Notes: a model not told the origin generated them from the sequence alone. Shown: positions 1 to 12,354, counted from the stretch's first letter. The stretch is 64,000 nucleotides of DNA from Rhipicephalus microplus (GCF_043290135.1 NC_134710.1:12787321-12851320); one strand, 5' to 3'. Made by a program: numbers and translations.

Positions 1-13
1 GCGACTTTAAGCG

Positions 14-204
<191 letters not shown>

Positions 205-224
205 TTAGCCGCCTACGACTTTTA

Positions 225-830
225 GCACTCCTGGCCGTTTCAATAATGGTATCGATACCAAAATATGTATGGCACAACATGACTGTATGGCGAGCATAAC
301 TGACTAGCGATGAAAATCATGACGTGTATATCATGAATGTCATGATTTACATTTCATGGTCTTGCTGCTCTTGCAGTGGTTTCGTTCACATGACATTTTG
401 CAAAACTGGTATGGTATGACATGATTGCACGGAGGACAACATCCTAACGCAAAAATTTGACATACATGTCATGATTTTTATGTTATGACTAGTCATGACT
501 ACACGTCATGCTCATTGTGCGCTTGCGGTTGTTTCGCTAGCTTCACATATACCAAATTTGGTATTACGGGACGAGAATGGACGACGAAGATACACGACTG
601 GTGCAAACATGATAATCATGACATGCGTGTCATGTAAAACATGACTTCATGCTACACTCATAGTACGCGTGCGGCTGTTTCGCCAGCTCCATATATATGA
701 AATTTAGTATTAAGCGACGTGAATAGACGATGAAGGTAAATGACACATCCAAACTTAATAATCATGGTATGGAAGTCATGTACGGCATAATTTACGTCTG
801 CCTCGAAACGCTCTGCTCATTTTAAAGTGA
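225..830. repeat. Degenerate tandem satellite, period about 150 bp, rich in TCATGA
   Basis: Related blocks recur at about 371, 519 and 667. Each starts with a variant of GCGYTTGCGGYTGTTTCGC, followed by an ACATATA/AAATTTGGTATTA stretch and then a run of ATGAC, TCATGA and CATGTCATG words. The spacing between equivalent blocks is close to 150 bases and the units differ by many substitutions, so this is an old tandem array. Short palindromes (TCATGA, GTCATGAC) are dense throughout. No coding potential is visible. Confidence 0.6.
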
Positions 831-1070
831 CGTATCAACTTTACTCATTCGTGCTTCGCATATAGTCGATTCCCACAGTACGCGGGATCTGCCAGTTTTT
901 TTTTGCTAGCATGCGCGCAGGCAGGACTTTCTATGCTGAACATAATTAAATAAGTGGTCGCAGCAATGCTGCGTGTTTGGACCGTTGTTTTTTCCATCAG
1001 TTTTTACACGCGGCATATGTAAACAGTAGCCGAAGCGAACGGCATGTCATTGCGGTGCAGGCTTACTCAC

Positions 1071-1328
1071 GATATACTCGTACATCTTGGTCAAATCTGA
1101 ACATGTACTCTGGCGATCGCACTCTGTTCCGGTCATAGGTGGAGAGTATAGACGTCAGACTCTGGAGTGATGATGATGCTGATTGCTGGCTTCGCCCTTT
1201 GTAATGGGTGAACACGTATGTCGTGTTCTCGCCTAGGTATATATTTGCGGACGTGTCACCAGTCGACACAGTTTTGAGTAGTGCAAAGCCCGACTCCATT
1301 GCACAGTTTGCGGCGCAATCAGGTGCAA
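1071..1328 (-). CDS. Possible exon of an unrecognised minus-strand gene
   Basis: The minus strand carries an open stretch of 85 codons bounded by CTGTAG (acceptor) and C|GTGAGTAAG (donor). Both junctions are phase 1, so the exon would be symmetrical. The first residues contain two cysteines (DCAANC), followed by a mixed hydrophilic segment with a serine run and a region ending FRFDQDVRVY. I do not recognise the family. Codon use looks protein-like, but the acceptor has a weak pyrimidine tract and no neighbouring exon of the same gene was identified. It could be an exon of a gene nested in or next to the exchanger gene, a dead exon, or a chance open frame. Confidence 0.33.
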
Positions 1329-1596
1329 CTACAGCGTACGAAACGATTTAGCAAAATATTAGGTGTATTTGCGCATTGACCACTCCACTAGTTGGACGTG
1401 TCCCTGAACCTCCATGAAATGCTTGCTTGTTCACTCGAGTACCAGAACGACGGTGACAACAAGAGAAGACGCAACAGATCCGCGCTCTACGAAAAAAAAG
1501 ACCTTAGTCGACGCTCTACTGTTGCGTTGTGAATCGCCACGGACGTAAATGACTTCTGTTTTACTGATTTCTGCAGCTTTTGCGAAGCGGCGAGAG

Positions 1597-1856
1597 GCCC
1601 CGCCGCGGTGGTTTAGTGGCTAAGGTACTCGACTGTAGACCCGCAGGTCGCGGCATCGAATCCCGTTTGCGGCGGCTGCATTTTCGATGGAGGAGAAAGT
1701 CCTTAGGCCCGTGTGCTCAAATTTCGGAGCCCTTTAAAGAACCACAGGTGTTCTAAATTACCAGAGTCCTCCACTACGGCGTCTCTCATAGTCAAATGGT
1801 GTCTTTGGGACGTTGAACTTTAAATTTTATTCAATCAATCAATCAATCAATCAATC
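1597..1856 (+). mobile_element. tRNA-derived SINE (tick Ruka-like), copy 1
   Basis: A tRNA-like head has an A-box-like TGGTTTAGTGGCTAAGG near 1609 and a B-box-like GGTCGCGGCATCGAATCCC near 1646. It is followed by the body shared by all copies (GCGGCTGCATTTTCGATGGAGG, then GTGCTCAAATTT, then a CTCTCATA block). The copy ends in a (CAAT)n tail at 1833-1856, typical of a SINE 3' end. Seven other copies or fragments occur in this window. Transcription by RNA polymerase III and mobilisation by a LINE are family knowledge, not visible here. Confidence 0.85.
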
Positions 1857-2389
1857 GAAGAACGGTGAGAGTGCTGGATACGGGTGGTTGCGAACGTGTT
1901 AGGTAAGCATATTAGTCGCGTTCTCTGCAGCCGGTCGCACGAGAAAGTGTGATAATGTAGGTCTCCTGTTATAGTTTTTGTATCCTTGACAGAGAACCGT
2001 GGTAAGTTTGATAATGAAGCTTAACAGAGCCTCTGACCGCGGTGCGCGCCGCGCAACAGTATGACAGGTGACGCGCGCGATAAACAGCGCACACGCCGCG
2101 ACCCCCGATAATCTGAAGCTGTCGCCACAACGCATTATTACGCACGTAGGGCTTTGAAGGCTCTAAGTTCTGACTTTAACTAGGAAATGCGAGCACTTGC
2201 GTCATACAGTTAAATAGCAGAACTATCGCGAGCACAATCAGGTTTTTCTTGCTGTTGGTCCACGCAATTGCCGGAGCTATCTCGGAAGCCTCGGTTTTGC
2301 CTGTCGTTGTACATCAAGGAAGTGTACACGCATGTATCCCCACTTGTAGTATATACAAACTGGAGACAACTGCAAACAGAACATTCTGA

Positions 2390-2632
2390 TTGATTGATAT
2401 GTGGGGCTTTAACGTCCCAAAACCACCATATGATTATGAGAGATGCCGTAGTGGAGGGCTCCGGAAATTTCGACCACCTGGTGTTTTTTTTAACGTGCAC
2501 CCAAATCTGAGCACACGGGCCTACATTTCCGCCTCCGTCGGAAATGCAGCCGCCGCAGCCGGGATTCGATTCCGCGGCCTGCAGGTCAGCAGCCGAGTAC
2601 CTTAGCCACTAGACCACCGCGGTGGGGCAACA
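2390..2632 (-). mobile_element. tRNA-derived SINE (Ruka-like), copy 2, reversed
   Basis: The reverse complement starts CCCCACCGCGGTGGTCTAGTGGCTAAGG near 2632 (split here by the reader as head and A box). It passes through a B-box-like segment and the shared body, and ends in a short TCAATCAAT tail near 2390. It is nearly full length. Apparent open frames here are accidental readings of the SINE. Confidence 0.85.
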
Positions 2633-3224
2633 GAACATTCTAGCGTGCGTAATAAAGCAGTTTAACAGCTAGGGAGCGAGAGATCGATGGATAAGGCAAC
2701 TGCAAATATGAAAATCGCCAGGACCATTCGCGCCGGATAAAGCGAGCTTCATACCACTGACCTTAAGATAAGTTGATCGTACATGCACCTCATTGCTTTC
2801 ACGTCATGTCTATGCTTAAGTTTAATGCAATTAGGCGTTACAAAAAGCACGTTGAAGTGATTAATTGCCTCGAACTCGATGTTATGCGATGCTCGCTTGC
2901 ACTTGAATTGCGAGCTGCAGCACGCCGAAATATCCGAAACATCTATTGCATTGTACCCGCAGTTCGTCTTGATGAGCTTCATTATTTTCCGAAGCGAGGT
3001 TAGACTGAAGGAGGTAGCTTGCCAGGTCCTTGATTAAAGGGAACCGTGCGTCAACACCGAAGAAAGAGAAGGGTCTATGCACGTTCTCTTGCGGACGGCT
3101 CTCTTTGCACTATCCAGTTAGAGCCGGCGCCGCGTTGGTGGCGGCGTTTTACGCTGCGCCGCTTGGACAGTCTGACGTATGTAAGAGAGGGGGGGGATAT
3201 ATAAAATCTGCATCTTGCTGGTAC

Positions 3225-3640
3225 TTACCTACGAAGCAGAAATTTGGAGGCGCACATAGAGGGTCCAGCTTCATGAGGACAACGCAGCGACTGGTGGACA
3301 GAAAAATGGTAAGTGTAACCTTAAGAGACAAGAAGAGAGCAAAGCGAGTCAGGGGACCAACCGGGGTTCCGGGTATCATAGTTGAAATCGAGAAGAAGAA
3401 AGGTACATGAGCCGGCCATATAGCGCGTAGGCAGATAGCTGATGGTCATTTAAGGATAACTGACTGGATTCCCAGGGAAGGGAAACGCAGGAAGGGGAGA
3501 CAGAAAGTTAGGTGGGCCAATAAGATTAAGAAATTCGCAGGTACAACGCGGCAGCAGAAAGCATAAGACAGGGTTGATTGGTGGATCAAGCGAGAGGCCT
3601 TTGCCCTGCAGTGGGCGTAGTCAAGTTGATGATGATGATG
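3225..3640 (+). mobile_element. 3' end of an RTE-type LINE
   Basis: The stretch aligns by eye with the C-terminal coding part of the longer RTE copy at 52240-53575. It shares the ACTTACCTACGAAGCAG, AAAATGGTAAGTGTAACC, CTGACTGGATTCCCAG and GCCTTTGCCCTGCAGTGG words in the same order. It ends in a GATGATGATGAT tail, a common RTE 3' terminus. Only the last part of the reverse transcriptase C-terminal region survives, and frames are interrupted. This is a dead 5'-truncated insertion. Confidence 0.75.
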
Positions 3641-3859
3641 ACTTTACTTTTACCTACTTTCTTCACAAACATGAAAAAATCTCACGACTTTGATATACAT
3701 GTACACAATCTGCCCAAACTACTGCCGATGGCCAGGTCACAGAGGAAAGCGAATGCCTGCGTCCCCCCTTCCCCCCAGTCGGGTTGGTGTGAACCCCACC
3801 ACCCGAAAGAAATTTCTGGCTACGCCCCTGGTTGCGTCAATTAATTAGAGTTGATGCGG

Positions 3860-4930
3860 ATCCCAAACCTATTATCCATACTCATGCTGAAGACGAATAT
3901 ACAGGGTGTACAGCAGTAATTTTAGTGAAGGTGAAGCGAGAAAAGGATTTCTTTTTAGGTGTCCCAGAGTACGGTTACTTTTGAATATTATGTGTTCGAC
4001 GTGATGTTTCCATGACAAATCATTATTTATGTGGACGCCAAGGTAACGGTATAATTTGATAGATTCGAGAATGGAGTTCTTATTCACATATGTTGGACAT
4101 ACTGCGTTAGACCGCGAAACTCGCATGTATTTGTATTTCTTAGCATTGAGCTCCATGCGCCAAGTGACGCACCATGCAGTTGTGGACGTGCTTCCGATTG
4201 AACTGTAGATTAGTGACGTCAGAGGTAGTAGTTATCCATCGATATATCACACAGTTGCCTGCAGATAAACAAATTTGGGAGGATATGTTATCGGGTAGTT
4301 CATTTATATATATTAAAACAGAAGAGGACCCGGAAAGCACCCCTGAGGAACGCTGGATTCAACAGGGGCCATATCAGACATGCTATGATTGGTGGCGACA
4401 AAGTGAAGTCGAGACACAAGAAACGCTCGAATCTAGTTAACGATTGCAGGGTATATATTTAGTACGCTTAGTTTACACAAGAGAGCAGATGGTTTACTTT
4501 GTCAAAGGCTTTACAAAAGTCAAGAAATACGCAGTCAATGGGAAAGCCAAAGTCAAGGTAAGTGTGCAGGTCATGAGTAAATGAAAGCAGCTGTGTTTCG
4601 CAAGAGAAAGATTTGCGAAACCCACGTTGAAAGTTTGAGAAGAAATTATTGTTTTCAAAAAAACTTAACTACATGAGTGAAAATGACATGTTCCATCATT
4701 TTGCATGATATTGAAGTTAAAGATATTGGTAGATGGTTAAGAGGACTATGAGTTTCACCGGGTTTAAAGATTGGCACAGCCTTTCCTATCTTCCCGTCCT
4801 GGGGTAATGAGGCAGACTGCAATGATTTTGAAAAGATGTATTCTAAGACGACGGAGCAATACTCAATGGTATTTTTCAAAACTTTTGAGGTGATACCATC
4901 GGCTCTACAAGACGAGCTAAGCTTTAAAGG
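3860..4930 (-). pseudogene. LINE reverse-transcriptase remnant (CR1/jockey-like)
   Basis: Three minus-strand frames carry successive pieces of one reverse transcriptase. Around 4920-4680 are an entry segment and a P-I-S-L-T-S-I-S-C-K block (finger region). Around 4340-4140 is a YINELPDNISS block, which in intact elements precedes the FADD-type catalytic motif. Around 4156-3872 is the post-catalytic YLGVHINNDLSWKHHV block. The FADD box itself is mutated to SAGN and frameshifts separate the pieces. It is a non-functional fossil; the exact clade is uncertain. Confidence 0.7.
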
Positions 4931-6494
4931 GGTCCTGCAACACCTTTTGAGCATTCTCAGAAAGCGCTGCCTATCGGTAGTGTAAAGGCTCCTGACAACA
5001 TGCGAGCCAAATATAGCGCAGCACGTGACCTGGAATTCCCAATAAATTATCAAAGAGAGCTAAAAACTGCTTCCTCTTTTCTCGACACACACGGAATAAG
5101 CCCGAAAATCACTCGTAGTAGCTCCTTCTATGAGCCATTGGCGGATTTGAACATGGCGCGCTCAGTCGTTACAGAGATTGCCGCGGGAGGCCACGACTTG
5201 TCAACGCATACACGCACGATAACACTGAAGCCACGCAATCGAAGAAAAGAAAGAAGAAAAGTGCTCAAGATCACGAGGTGTGCGTGACATTTTTCTTTGC
5301 ACCTGCCATACCTCTATGCTTATCTTGCAGCGATTTCGTCGGGACGAGAGAAGCGAGAATGCAATTGCAGAATGCGACAAGCCTTTGTAACTCCACTTCC
5401 ACTGGACGGATTTCAAAAATTTTTGCGCTGTTTGATTGGTGAGGCAATAAGCTCTTTGAGAGAGTCCATTCCATGGTTACTTGAAAAAAATGTTTTAGGG
5501 CCCCATTAAGTTCTTAATTTTTTAAAGCCAGCAGACTCAAAAATAATAGGGCTCATTGGAGAAAGATCATAAGGGGTCACATGTGGTAGTTCATTGCTGG
5601 GCCTCGAAGAGGCAATGACTAGATGAGCGTATTGTTCAAAATGGTTGCACATCGTTCTCCCACGTCCACCGAGCGGGATGCAACTTGTGATATCACTGAG
5701 CGAGTGCCAGGAATGAGCGAAGAAAAGCGGTAAGAACGCAAGTCTACCAGCCAATTCACCGATTAATTATTCACAAAATAAGAAAAAGGGTAAATAAACA
5801 AGAGTTATTTACCATTCCATAAAACTTATTCATTGGCAAAAACTCGTGTGAGACCACAAAAGCAAACATACACATCAACGTCGCTTCGTTCAACCATGAT
5901 CTTAGGACAACCGGCAACCGCAACGAGTGCACATGTTACTTGAAATCCTCTGTTTCCGGGGCCTGCCTGTCTGTTCTCTTACACGATGCCGCTGCTGGGG
6001 CGGAGGCTTGGTGGGCGGTATCTTCTCGTCGGATATCGCGTCCGTTGAAGAAACGCATTGAGGCAACGGCATGCTAACTTGGGCGTTCATCGCGTGATCG
6101 AGTGAGATCTCGTAGTACACATGGTGCTTGGTAATTAGCTTTCGGGAAACTTTTTGTAGGCCATTTGTTCAAGCACGGTGAGAAACGCCAAAGCTCGCCT
6201 CTCTATTGTTTCATTTCCTAGTTCACAAGTAATAGAAACTGGCGCATTTTATGTAACGTGCGCATGCGTTGGACACCCGAAAAAAAGGAAGAAAAATAAA
6301 CTGGCATTTGCACGAGAGTATAGCATGCATGCATGTCTAAATGTGAGCAGTGGACAATGGGAGACCAATTAATGACACTTCAATTCTAGTTTACTGATTG
6401 AGAAGACTGCAGGTGAGACGTGTTTTGCATGAGCTAGATAATTTTTCGCAGAAGTAATAATTCGTGGCTTTGCATGATGATCACTTCATTTCAG

Positions 6495-6595
6495 TGTTGC
6501 ATGTGGACCCAGATGTGGCTGGTGCGACGTTCATGGCAGCGGCCAGCTCGGTCCCAGCCATCGCTGCCTCGATCATCGCCATCATGGTGGCCAAG
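6495..6595 (+). CDS. NCKX-like (SLC24) exon: alpha-1 repeat, first part
   Basis: The acceptor is ACTTCATTTCAG at 6483-6494. The exon enters in phase 1 (TG completes a codon) and reads L-H-V-D-P-D-V-A-G-A-T-F-M-A-A-A, then S-S-V-P-A-I, then a hydrophobic helix ending in V-A-K. DVAGATFMAA is the hallmark opening of the alpha-1 repeat of potassium-dependent Na/Ca exchangers (Na_Ca_ex family), plasma- or organelle-membrane antiporters. In functional members the next helix carries an acidic residue in an S-A-P-E-L setting. Here it reads S-V-P-A-I, so the glutamate implicated in cation binding is absent. The donor appears to be the non-canonical AAG|GCAGGT, because only this keeps the frame with the next exon. 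Confidence 0.8.
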
Positions 6596-6605
6596 GCAGG
6601 TGCTG
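6596..6605 (+). promoter_or_regulatory. GC-type 5' splice site
   Basis: The exon ends GCCAAG and the intron starts GCAGGTGCTG. The only nearby GT (6600-6601) would shift the reading frame relative to the exon at 21499. A GC donor gives exactly the lysine-glycine junction expected from the family. The AAG upstream and G at +5 fit the tighter consensus seen at GC-AG introns. An RNA read across the junction would settle it. Confidence 0.6.
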
Positions 6606-6884
6606 CGTGTAGATTTCGGTTTTAATTGAGACTTTTGTTACTGTGCATGCGTTGAGACCTTTCATTGACTTTGCCCATCAGCACGTAAATCTTGTTCTGA
6701 GTGAAGATAATAGGAAGTGTGCATTCCCGTGGCATCATGCAGGACGGTGTCATGTTACCGCCGGCGTAGATATGGTCAGCCGTCAACGATATGGATTATG
6801 CACATTTCCTAACAGCAATTACTCTGGTCACCCGTAAGGCGCATGCCTCAGCAGCAAGTGCCAGTGGTCCGTTTCTGGGGCGAT

Positions 6885-7065
6885 CACTTTTTTTATTTAT
6901 TTTACCCTCAGGGTACACAGTACATTTCAGAGGGGAACGGGCAGTGTACAACATAAAAAACAAGGAATAAAAAGGATAATACAATCCAAACATAGCAAAA
7001 AAACTGAATGAGGCAGAAGAATAAATACAACTAACTACATCAAAAAAACGTAACAAAAAGTAAGG
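6885..7065 (-). mobile_element. Possible 3' end of a LINE, reversed
   Basis: The minus strand ends with TACCCTGAGGGTAAAATAAATAAAAAAAG, preceded by an A/T-rich untranslated stretch (the tail words here are at 6888-6915). A GGTAAAATAAATAAA terminus is typical of CR1-like LINE 3' ends. No coding part is attached, so this is a short 5'-truncated insertion or an unrelated A-rich segment. Confidence 0.35.
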
Positions 7066-7531
7066 AATGAACAATATGATTGAGTCGGTGCCTCCTCTAG
7101 TTTGTCAATGCCAGCCAGATGCACCCGATCCAGCCGTTCATCTCCGTTTCTTCCAGTCCTTTCCTGCTCTTGCCTATCGCCTAGCATTCACGTGTGTTTT
7201 GCGGTCATGGGAAAGAAAGCCCCTCATGCAGTGCTTCACGACGGGAACAACATGAAGTATCTTTTGTTTTGTTGCGTACGGATCCACGGGGCAGCGTCTT
7301 GCATTCTTCGGGATCACCATGTTGGTGGTTACGCTGGCTCTGTAAGAGATGCGGTGTTTTGAGATAGCGTGTCACCTATCGGGGCGCGATGCGGGAAACT
7401 AATGTAGGGTTCCTCGATGCACGCGCCCCTTTGCAGGGTGGACTCACTTTTTGAAGGGGTGAGTGCCACCTTCCGATCAGCGGCCGGCATTCGGCTCCTC
7501 TCTTATCGTCGCGGCTGGTTGAGTAAGACTA

Positions 7532-7578
7532 GAGTTAATGTATATGCTCCAGGTAGCATATACAGTAACTCTAAGTGA
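7532..7578. repeat. Near-perfect 18-bp inverted repeat
   Basis: The left arm AGAGTTAATGTATATGCT pairs with the right arm AGCATATACAGTAACTCT with one mismatch across a 6-base loop. A related sequence (CAGTTACTCTAGAGGTAGC, ATATACAATAACT) appears at 47046-47082, so this is a dispersed palindromic element rather than a chance hairpin. Confidence 0.65.
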
Positions 7579-8289
7579 GACACGTGCGCGACATTTCTCG
7601 GGCAAAATGCCCGGGTGTTGCCGGCCACAGTGCACAAACCACTCGCGAAATGGGATGTTCAGATTTCCGAAAGATTCGAAAAGGTGACTCTTGTGTGGTA
7701 AAGATCAAGCGTGAGGAGTGACACTTGAACCGACGGACCGTTCGTGTTTGTGCAGCGTACGTTATGCAATTTCAGCATTTTGAGAGTTATAACCGAAAGC
7801 GCTGTCACTCGGGCACTTTTGAGCGCGATCGAGCCTTATGCGTCTGACTCTCTTACGCCAGCTGCAGAAATACGCCAATCGTGCACTGTTTAGAAATTTG
7901 ATCCTGATGGTGGCTAATCGCGATCACTAGTGCAGCCGGATGCAATACACATTCATTTGGATACTGTGTACATGCTTATTTAACTCGTTCATTTCGGGCA
8001 GCACCGAATGCTTTGTTCTTAATCGCTTGTTTTACAGAGGCTGCGATTGCATGTAGATGTGCGCCTACGTAATGTGCGCTTGTTGATACCGGCGCCTTCA
8101 AGTGTTTGTTTTTGTAACACTATATTGAAAGCACGTATCCCATCAGTTCATTGTTAAAGAATCATTTTTAATTGTCCCTGTTTTTAAAATAAACCGACAA
8201 TCTTTCACTTTTTTTTCTTATTAACCCTTAGGCTTCGCCTGCAGCAGTCCGCTGGCCAGCGATCGGCCGGCCGGGTTGTCGAGGCCGAA

Positions 8290-8600
8290 AGCGCTTTGAT
8301 CGGAAATCGCCAGCTGCCTAGAAAATGTTTATTTTTGACATTGTCTAGTGTTTGCCTGTTGCTTAGTATATATCCGCTAAATGGACATAGTTGTCCAGGT
8401 TTTTTGGCTGTTCGTAAGTTTTTGCAGCCGCGCGATACTCTTTGGCTGGCAATCACGGCTATAGGTGGCATGCGGAGAGGGAATCGTAATGACGAACACC
8501 GTAGCAGACGACGCGCTTGCCGCCACCCTCCAAGGCGGCAGATGGGACGCGCGTATCGAGGAACCCTAAACCAATGGGGACACGTCACCGTGACACCGCT
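8290..8600. repeat. Dispersed repeat sharing a TGGACATAGTTGTCC core
   Basis: A block around 8382-8397 (AAATGGACATAGTTGTCCA) recurs at 13171-13187 with a similar following GCTGTT-GAAAG/GTAAG segment. The core is close to palindromic. The flanks are only weakly similar between the two loci, so borders are approximate and the element type is unknown. Confidence 0.35.
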
Positions 8601-10194
8601 GCATAACTAGCGCTGGGAAGTCATGGCGGCATTGCTTCCAGCAACAAAGAAGGATCATGAAGGAACAAATCTGACACACGCATGATATTGGAGAGAAACA
8701 CGTCTAGCGCGTCTCCATGGAAAAACGCTCGGAATCACGCGTGACGCAAGCAGTGCAACCTCTCATGCACCTTTGCAGTAGGACCACCCCTTTAACTACG
8801 GCGGACGGATGGTTCCCCATGAAGAGCGCAAATTTGCACTGGCATTAAATCAAATAAAGTAGGCTCGCGTGTCCACGTATCGGTGTCACTACCTGCCCGG
8901 CTCTCTTCAGCGCAGTCAATCTGTGCGCATTGAAAGCGATATTATGGCGATATCTTCCGAAGTGATTGTGTAAGAATACTACCTCAACTAACCGAGGATG
9001 GGGCAGGCTTTGGTTTTCACCAGTCGTTGTTGTTGCCATCAACACGCTTCCACACTGCGTGCCATGACGGATTAAAGAGCCCCGCAAAGGAAGCCCGCGT
9101 AGTCGAAAAAACTGCTGTGGCGCTCATGGACGTGTCATGTGTAGTTGCGTAGGTAATAAGTGTTGACGAGAGGAGAACCAAACTTCAGTTTGAATTTTAA
9201 TTTACTGCATTCAGTTACAAGTAAGGGCTTGGGACGGGGTAATAAGTGGCTTCAGCTTGACAATGCTCCAAGGGTGTTGTGTGTAGGAAGTCTACACGAA
9301 CGACTGGTCATGTAGGCTACTTGTGTGGCGGCAAGCATACCTAGGAAACCTAGAAACAGGTATGTTTGCCGGTATTTGCTGATACGGCCGTTAACGCCAC
9401 ATGATTTACATCGAAGGAATCTACGGAAGTCTACAGGTGCAGCCCCAAGCCCTCCCGATAGCCATTCGGTTGAGCCTCGTGGCGTTACACAGATAGCCGC
9501 TTCTCATTTATCTGAAGAAGTAACTAGTGAGCAGTGGACAACCTACAGAGGTCAGGAAACGTGTCTAGAACGCCGGAAAGGCATGACCCCGCACTGTCGG
9601 GTGCTATGTATACCGATATCTAGTTGTCGATAGCCCACACTTAAGCATTTAACCTTATCGGCTTTGCATGCGAGAATTTGGGCTCTTTCAAAGCAGTGGC
9701 AGGCATCAAACGTCATAAGTGCAGCGCGCCTGTTCAGTGTTATAGACCAACGTGTTGACCAGTGACCTGCACTGTACCACGTTACGAACTCACACGGCAA
9801 CACACCATGCTCGACAGTAAGACGGCTCTGGTTCCTGCCTAGGTGATCCGAAGGTTGCAGGACGGAATCCACGACAGCAGCATTTTCGACGGAGAAAAAT
9901 ATGTTTGAGATCCGTATGCTGAACTCTAGGTACACATAAATATTACCCTTCGGTCGAGTTGCGACGCGGCATGAATTGGTGCAACGTGGAAGAAAACAGG
10001 GTATCCAGGGTATCGTGGCGCAACGGAGCAAATTGTCATCAAGCTGCCAAGTGAACGAACTATATGTACACAGTGGGGATGACGACCAACGTTTTTAAAT
10101 TATTTTGATGAGGACCACAAGAATGCAAGATAACCTTAAACAGTGTCACCATGATTTCACCAAGACGCACCTTCTTTTTTTTTTATTTGTCACG

Positions 10195-10329
10195 TGAGCT
10201 TCTGGCCGTCCAACGTGCCCGTGATGGAGCCGGCAGGCTAGACCTGTTCCGTCGTGGGATTAGCCAGGTGCGCGTTTTGTCGCTTTTTGCCGGACCAAAT
10301 AAAGTTCACTCACTCACTCACTCACTCAC
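10195..10329 (+). mobile_element. 3' end of a non-LTR element with (TCAC)n tail
   Basis: The segment ends with CCAAATAAAGTTCACTCAC followed by more CTCA units to 10329. It combines an AATAAA-type signal with a short simple-repeat tail, as in arthropod LINE 3' ends. The preceding 100 bases are GC-rich and non-coding or frame-broken. The clade is not identified. Confidence 0.5.
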
Positions 10330-12104
10330 GTGAGCTCAAAGTCACTTGAAAAGGCGTAGCCAGTCGAAGCCAATCGCTTTGCCAATCCCATGCCCTTAGA
10401 AACTTCCTGTTTGGCTTGTTTTTGCGTTCCTTTAACCTTTGTTGCTGGCTGCGGGTGCTTGTGTGTCGATGTTTTATGCGGATAGAATTGTTCCGATGAA
10501 GCGCTTGCAACTCGGGCACAGCTGTGTCAAGCCAGCATGCAGTGTGTCAGTTTAACTAATTTTATGTGCTAGTTAAAACGTTCTGTTCTCCAGAGAACCG
10601 ACGCAGATAGAAAAAAAAAAAACGTCTGCATTGCAGTGATCGCGCAAGAAAACCCGATTCGCACAAAGAGCGCGTAGGTTTGATTCAGTTTACTTGTCAG
10701 TAAACCATAATAGTTCACGTGACCCAGCAGCAGTTGATGTCATGGCATAGTGAGCAGATTTTATAATTTCTCAGCCACACTGCACACTTTGGATCGCGAT
10801 CAATTCCGATCGCTGCTGATCTCTATAAAAAGTGCCCGGAGTGACACAGGCGCAGACATAAGCATTTTACCCCAGGCTGTGTGCTTAGACGAAAACAAAA
10901 ATATGGTCGTGATTTGGCAAGAGACTAGTTTTCAGCTCTAGTCGAAAAGCTGAAGTGTGCAACTTCACTATGAGTCTGGCAATTTTCTTCTGCATGTCAA
11001 CAATGTGGGTGCACTTGTAGACGAGAACATGGAAAAGACAGGTGTGTCCGGTGGCTTCCTTGTCCGCATCTTCAAAGCGCACCCACATCGTCGACAGGAA
11101 GAACCAAGTGGACCAATTAGGGGCTGAAAATCTTCTCCTGCAGTTAATGCATTTTCTGTCTGTACCTCTCTCGTACGCAACGTTGATCCCCTACATTTAT
11201 CCGCTAAGTTGCTCTAAATATATCCTAAGGAATGCGCCAGAAATAACAAAGCAGCAAACTCAGACCCCACAAAAACATCAGAATCATTGGTAAAGCATTG
11301 CCGAAAGTGGTGCTCCGGAAGTCTTCTTGGGCAGGCAGCGTTCGGTGCGAGCCAGTTTGTTTACAAACACCGAATGCGCATGTAGTACATACTCCAAGAA
11401 CCCGTAAAGGCGAGCTATAATAAAACATATACTAACCAATCACCTGTTTACAAGGGCTGCTTAGGAACTGCACTGAAATTTTATACTCACCTCCTATGTA
11501 TGTCTATTGTCGGCCCCACTGCTGGAACGTTTCGTGGGTTTCCACGGCTTTTCGTGCCAGTCATTTTGAAGCGGACAGCTTAGCGATTACTTACTATACC
11601 ACCTTTTGCACTTGCGAAGCGTTGTGGTGTTTTGCCAGTGTACCACGAAGAACATCGAAAATTGATCAGGGAAAAAAGATATGTACCTCTTTTACATCAC
11701 ACTTAAACATTTATTTATTACACTTAACGTTTTAATTTTTACTTTAAATTAACGAAATTTCTACAATCGATGATACAGTGAAATCTGTTGTATGCGCAGA
11801 TGATACCAGTCTGTTTTTTAAGGGGATTGAGAAACACACCTAACTGTGAATGGGTGTACACGCTGCATAAATCGCAGCGGAACCCACACACGGGCTAGGC
11901 TGCGAAACATCGCATACACTAGACGGTGCTTCAGCGGCTAAAATGGCAGCTTCCTTATGAATTTTGTGTATACGAGTGTCATGTAGTGCCAGGATGCTGA
12001 GCATGTAATAATATTGCTGAGAACTAACAGACAATGATCCAAAAGAAAGTTTAAGGGTTTAAGAAGTAATACTAGTGTAAATATGAAGAAGAAAACTTCA
12101 CAAA

Positions 12105-12170
12105 AAGATAAATTTTTGCCGGCAGGGAGCAAACCTGCCACCTTCAAATAAAGCGTCCGATGACCTACTA
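12105..12170 (-). mobile_element. tRNA-like SINE head (family C), reversed
   Basis: The reverse complement reads GTCATCGGACGCTTTATTTGA, then AGGTGGCAGGTTTGCTCCC. This matches the tRNA-like part of the copies at 16205-16280 and 44515-44580 (GCGTTATTCGAAGGTCACAGGTTC). Only the A-box to B-box section is present. Confidence 0.5.
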
Positions 12171-12354
12171 CTGCGCGATGGTGGCAACCATACCTCCATT
12201 CACATTTATATTATGTGAGCATTTAAACGTGGGAGCGTCAGTCAGCGCCACCAGTAGCGAGTGTGCCAAGTGTCAAAAAACACATTTTTTTTCCCGTTGG
12301 CATGGCGTTGCACGTAATCTTATTACGAGCTGCCAGGCGACCGATAACCACTTC

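Larger units (their letters stand above)
205..6494 (+). other. Sequence upstream of the first recognised exchanger exon
   Basis: Apart from the repeats and the possible minus-strand exon listed separately, I recognise no gene here. In particular I found no exon for the N-terminal membrane segments that should precede the alpha-1 exon, so the upstream exon probably lies outside the window or is too short or divergent to see. The stretch 4930-6490 is AT-rich with short open frames on both strands and no convincing similarity. Confidence 0.4.
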
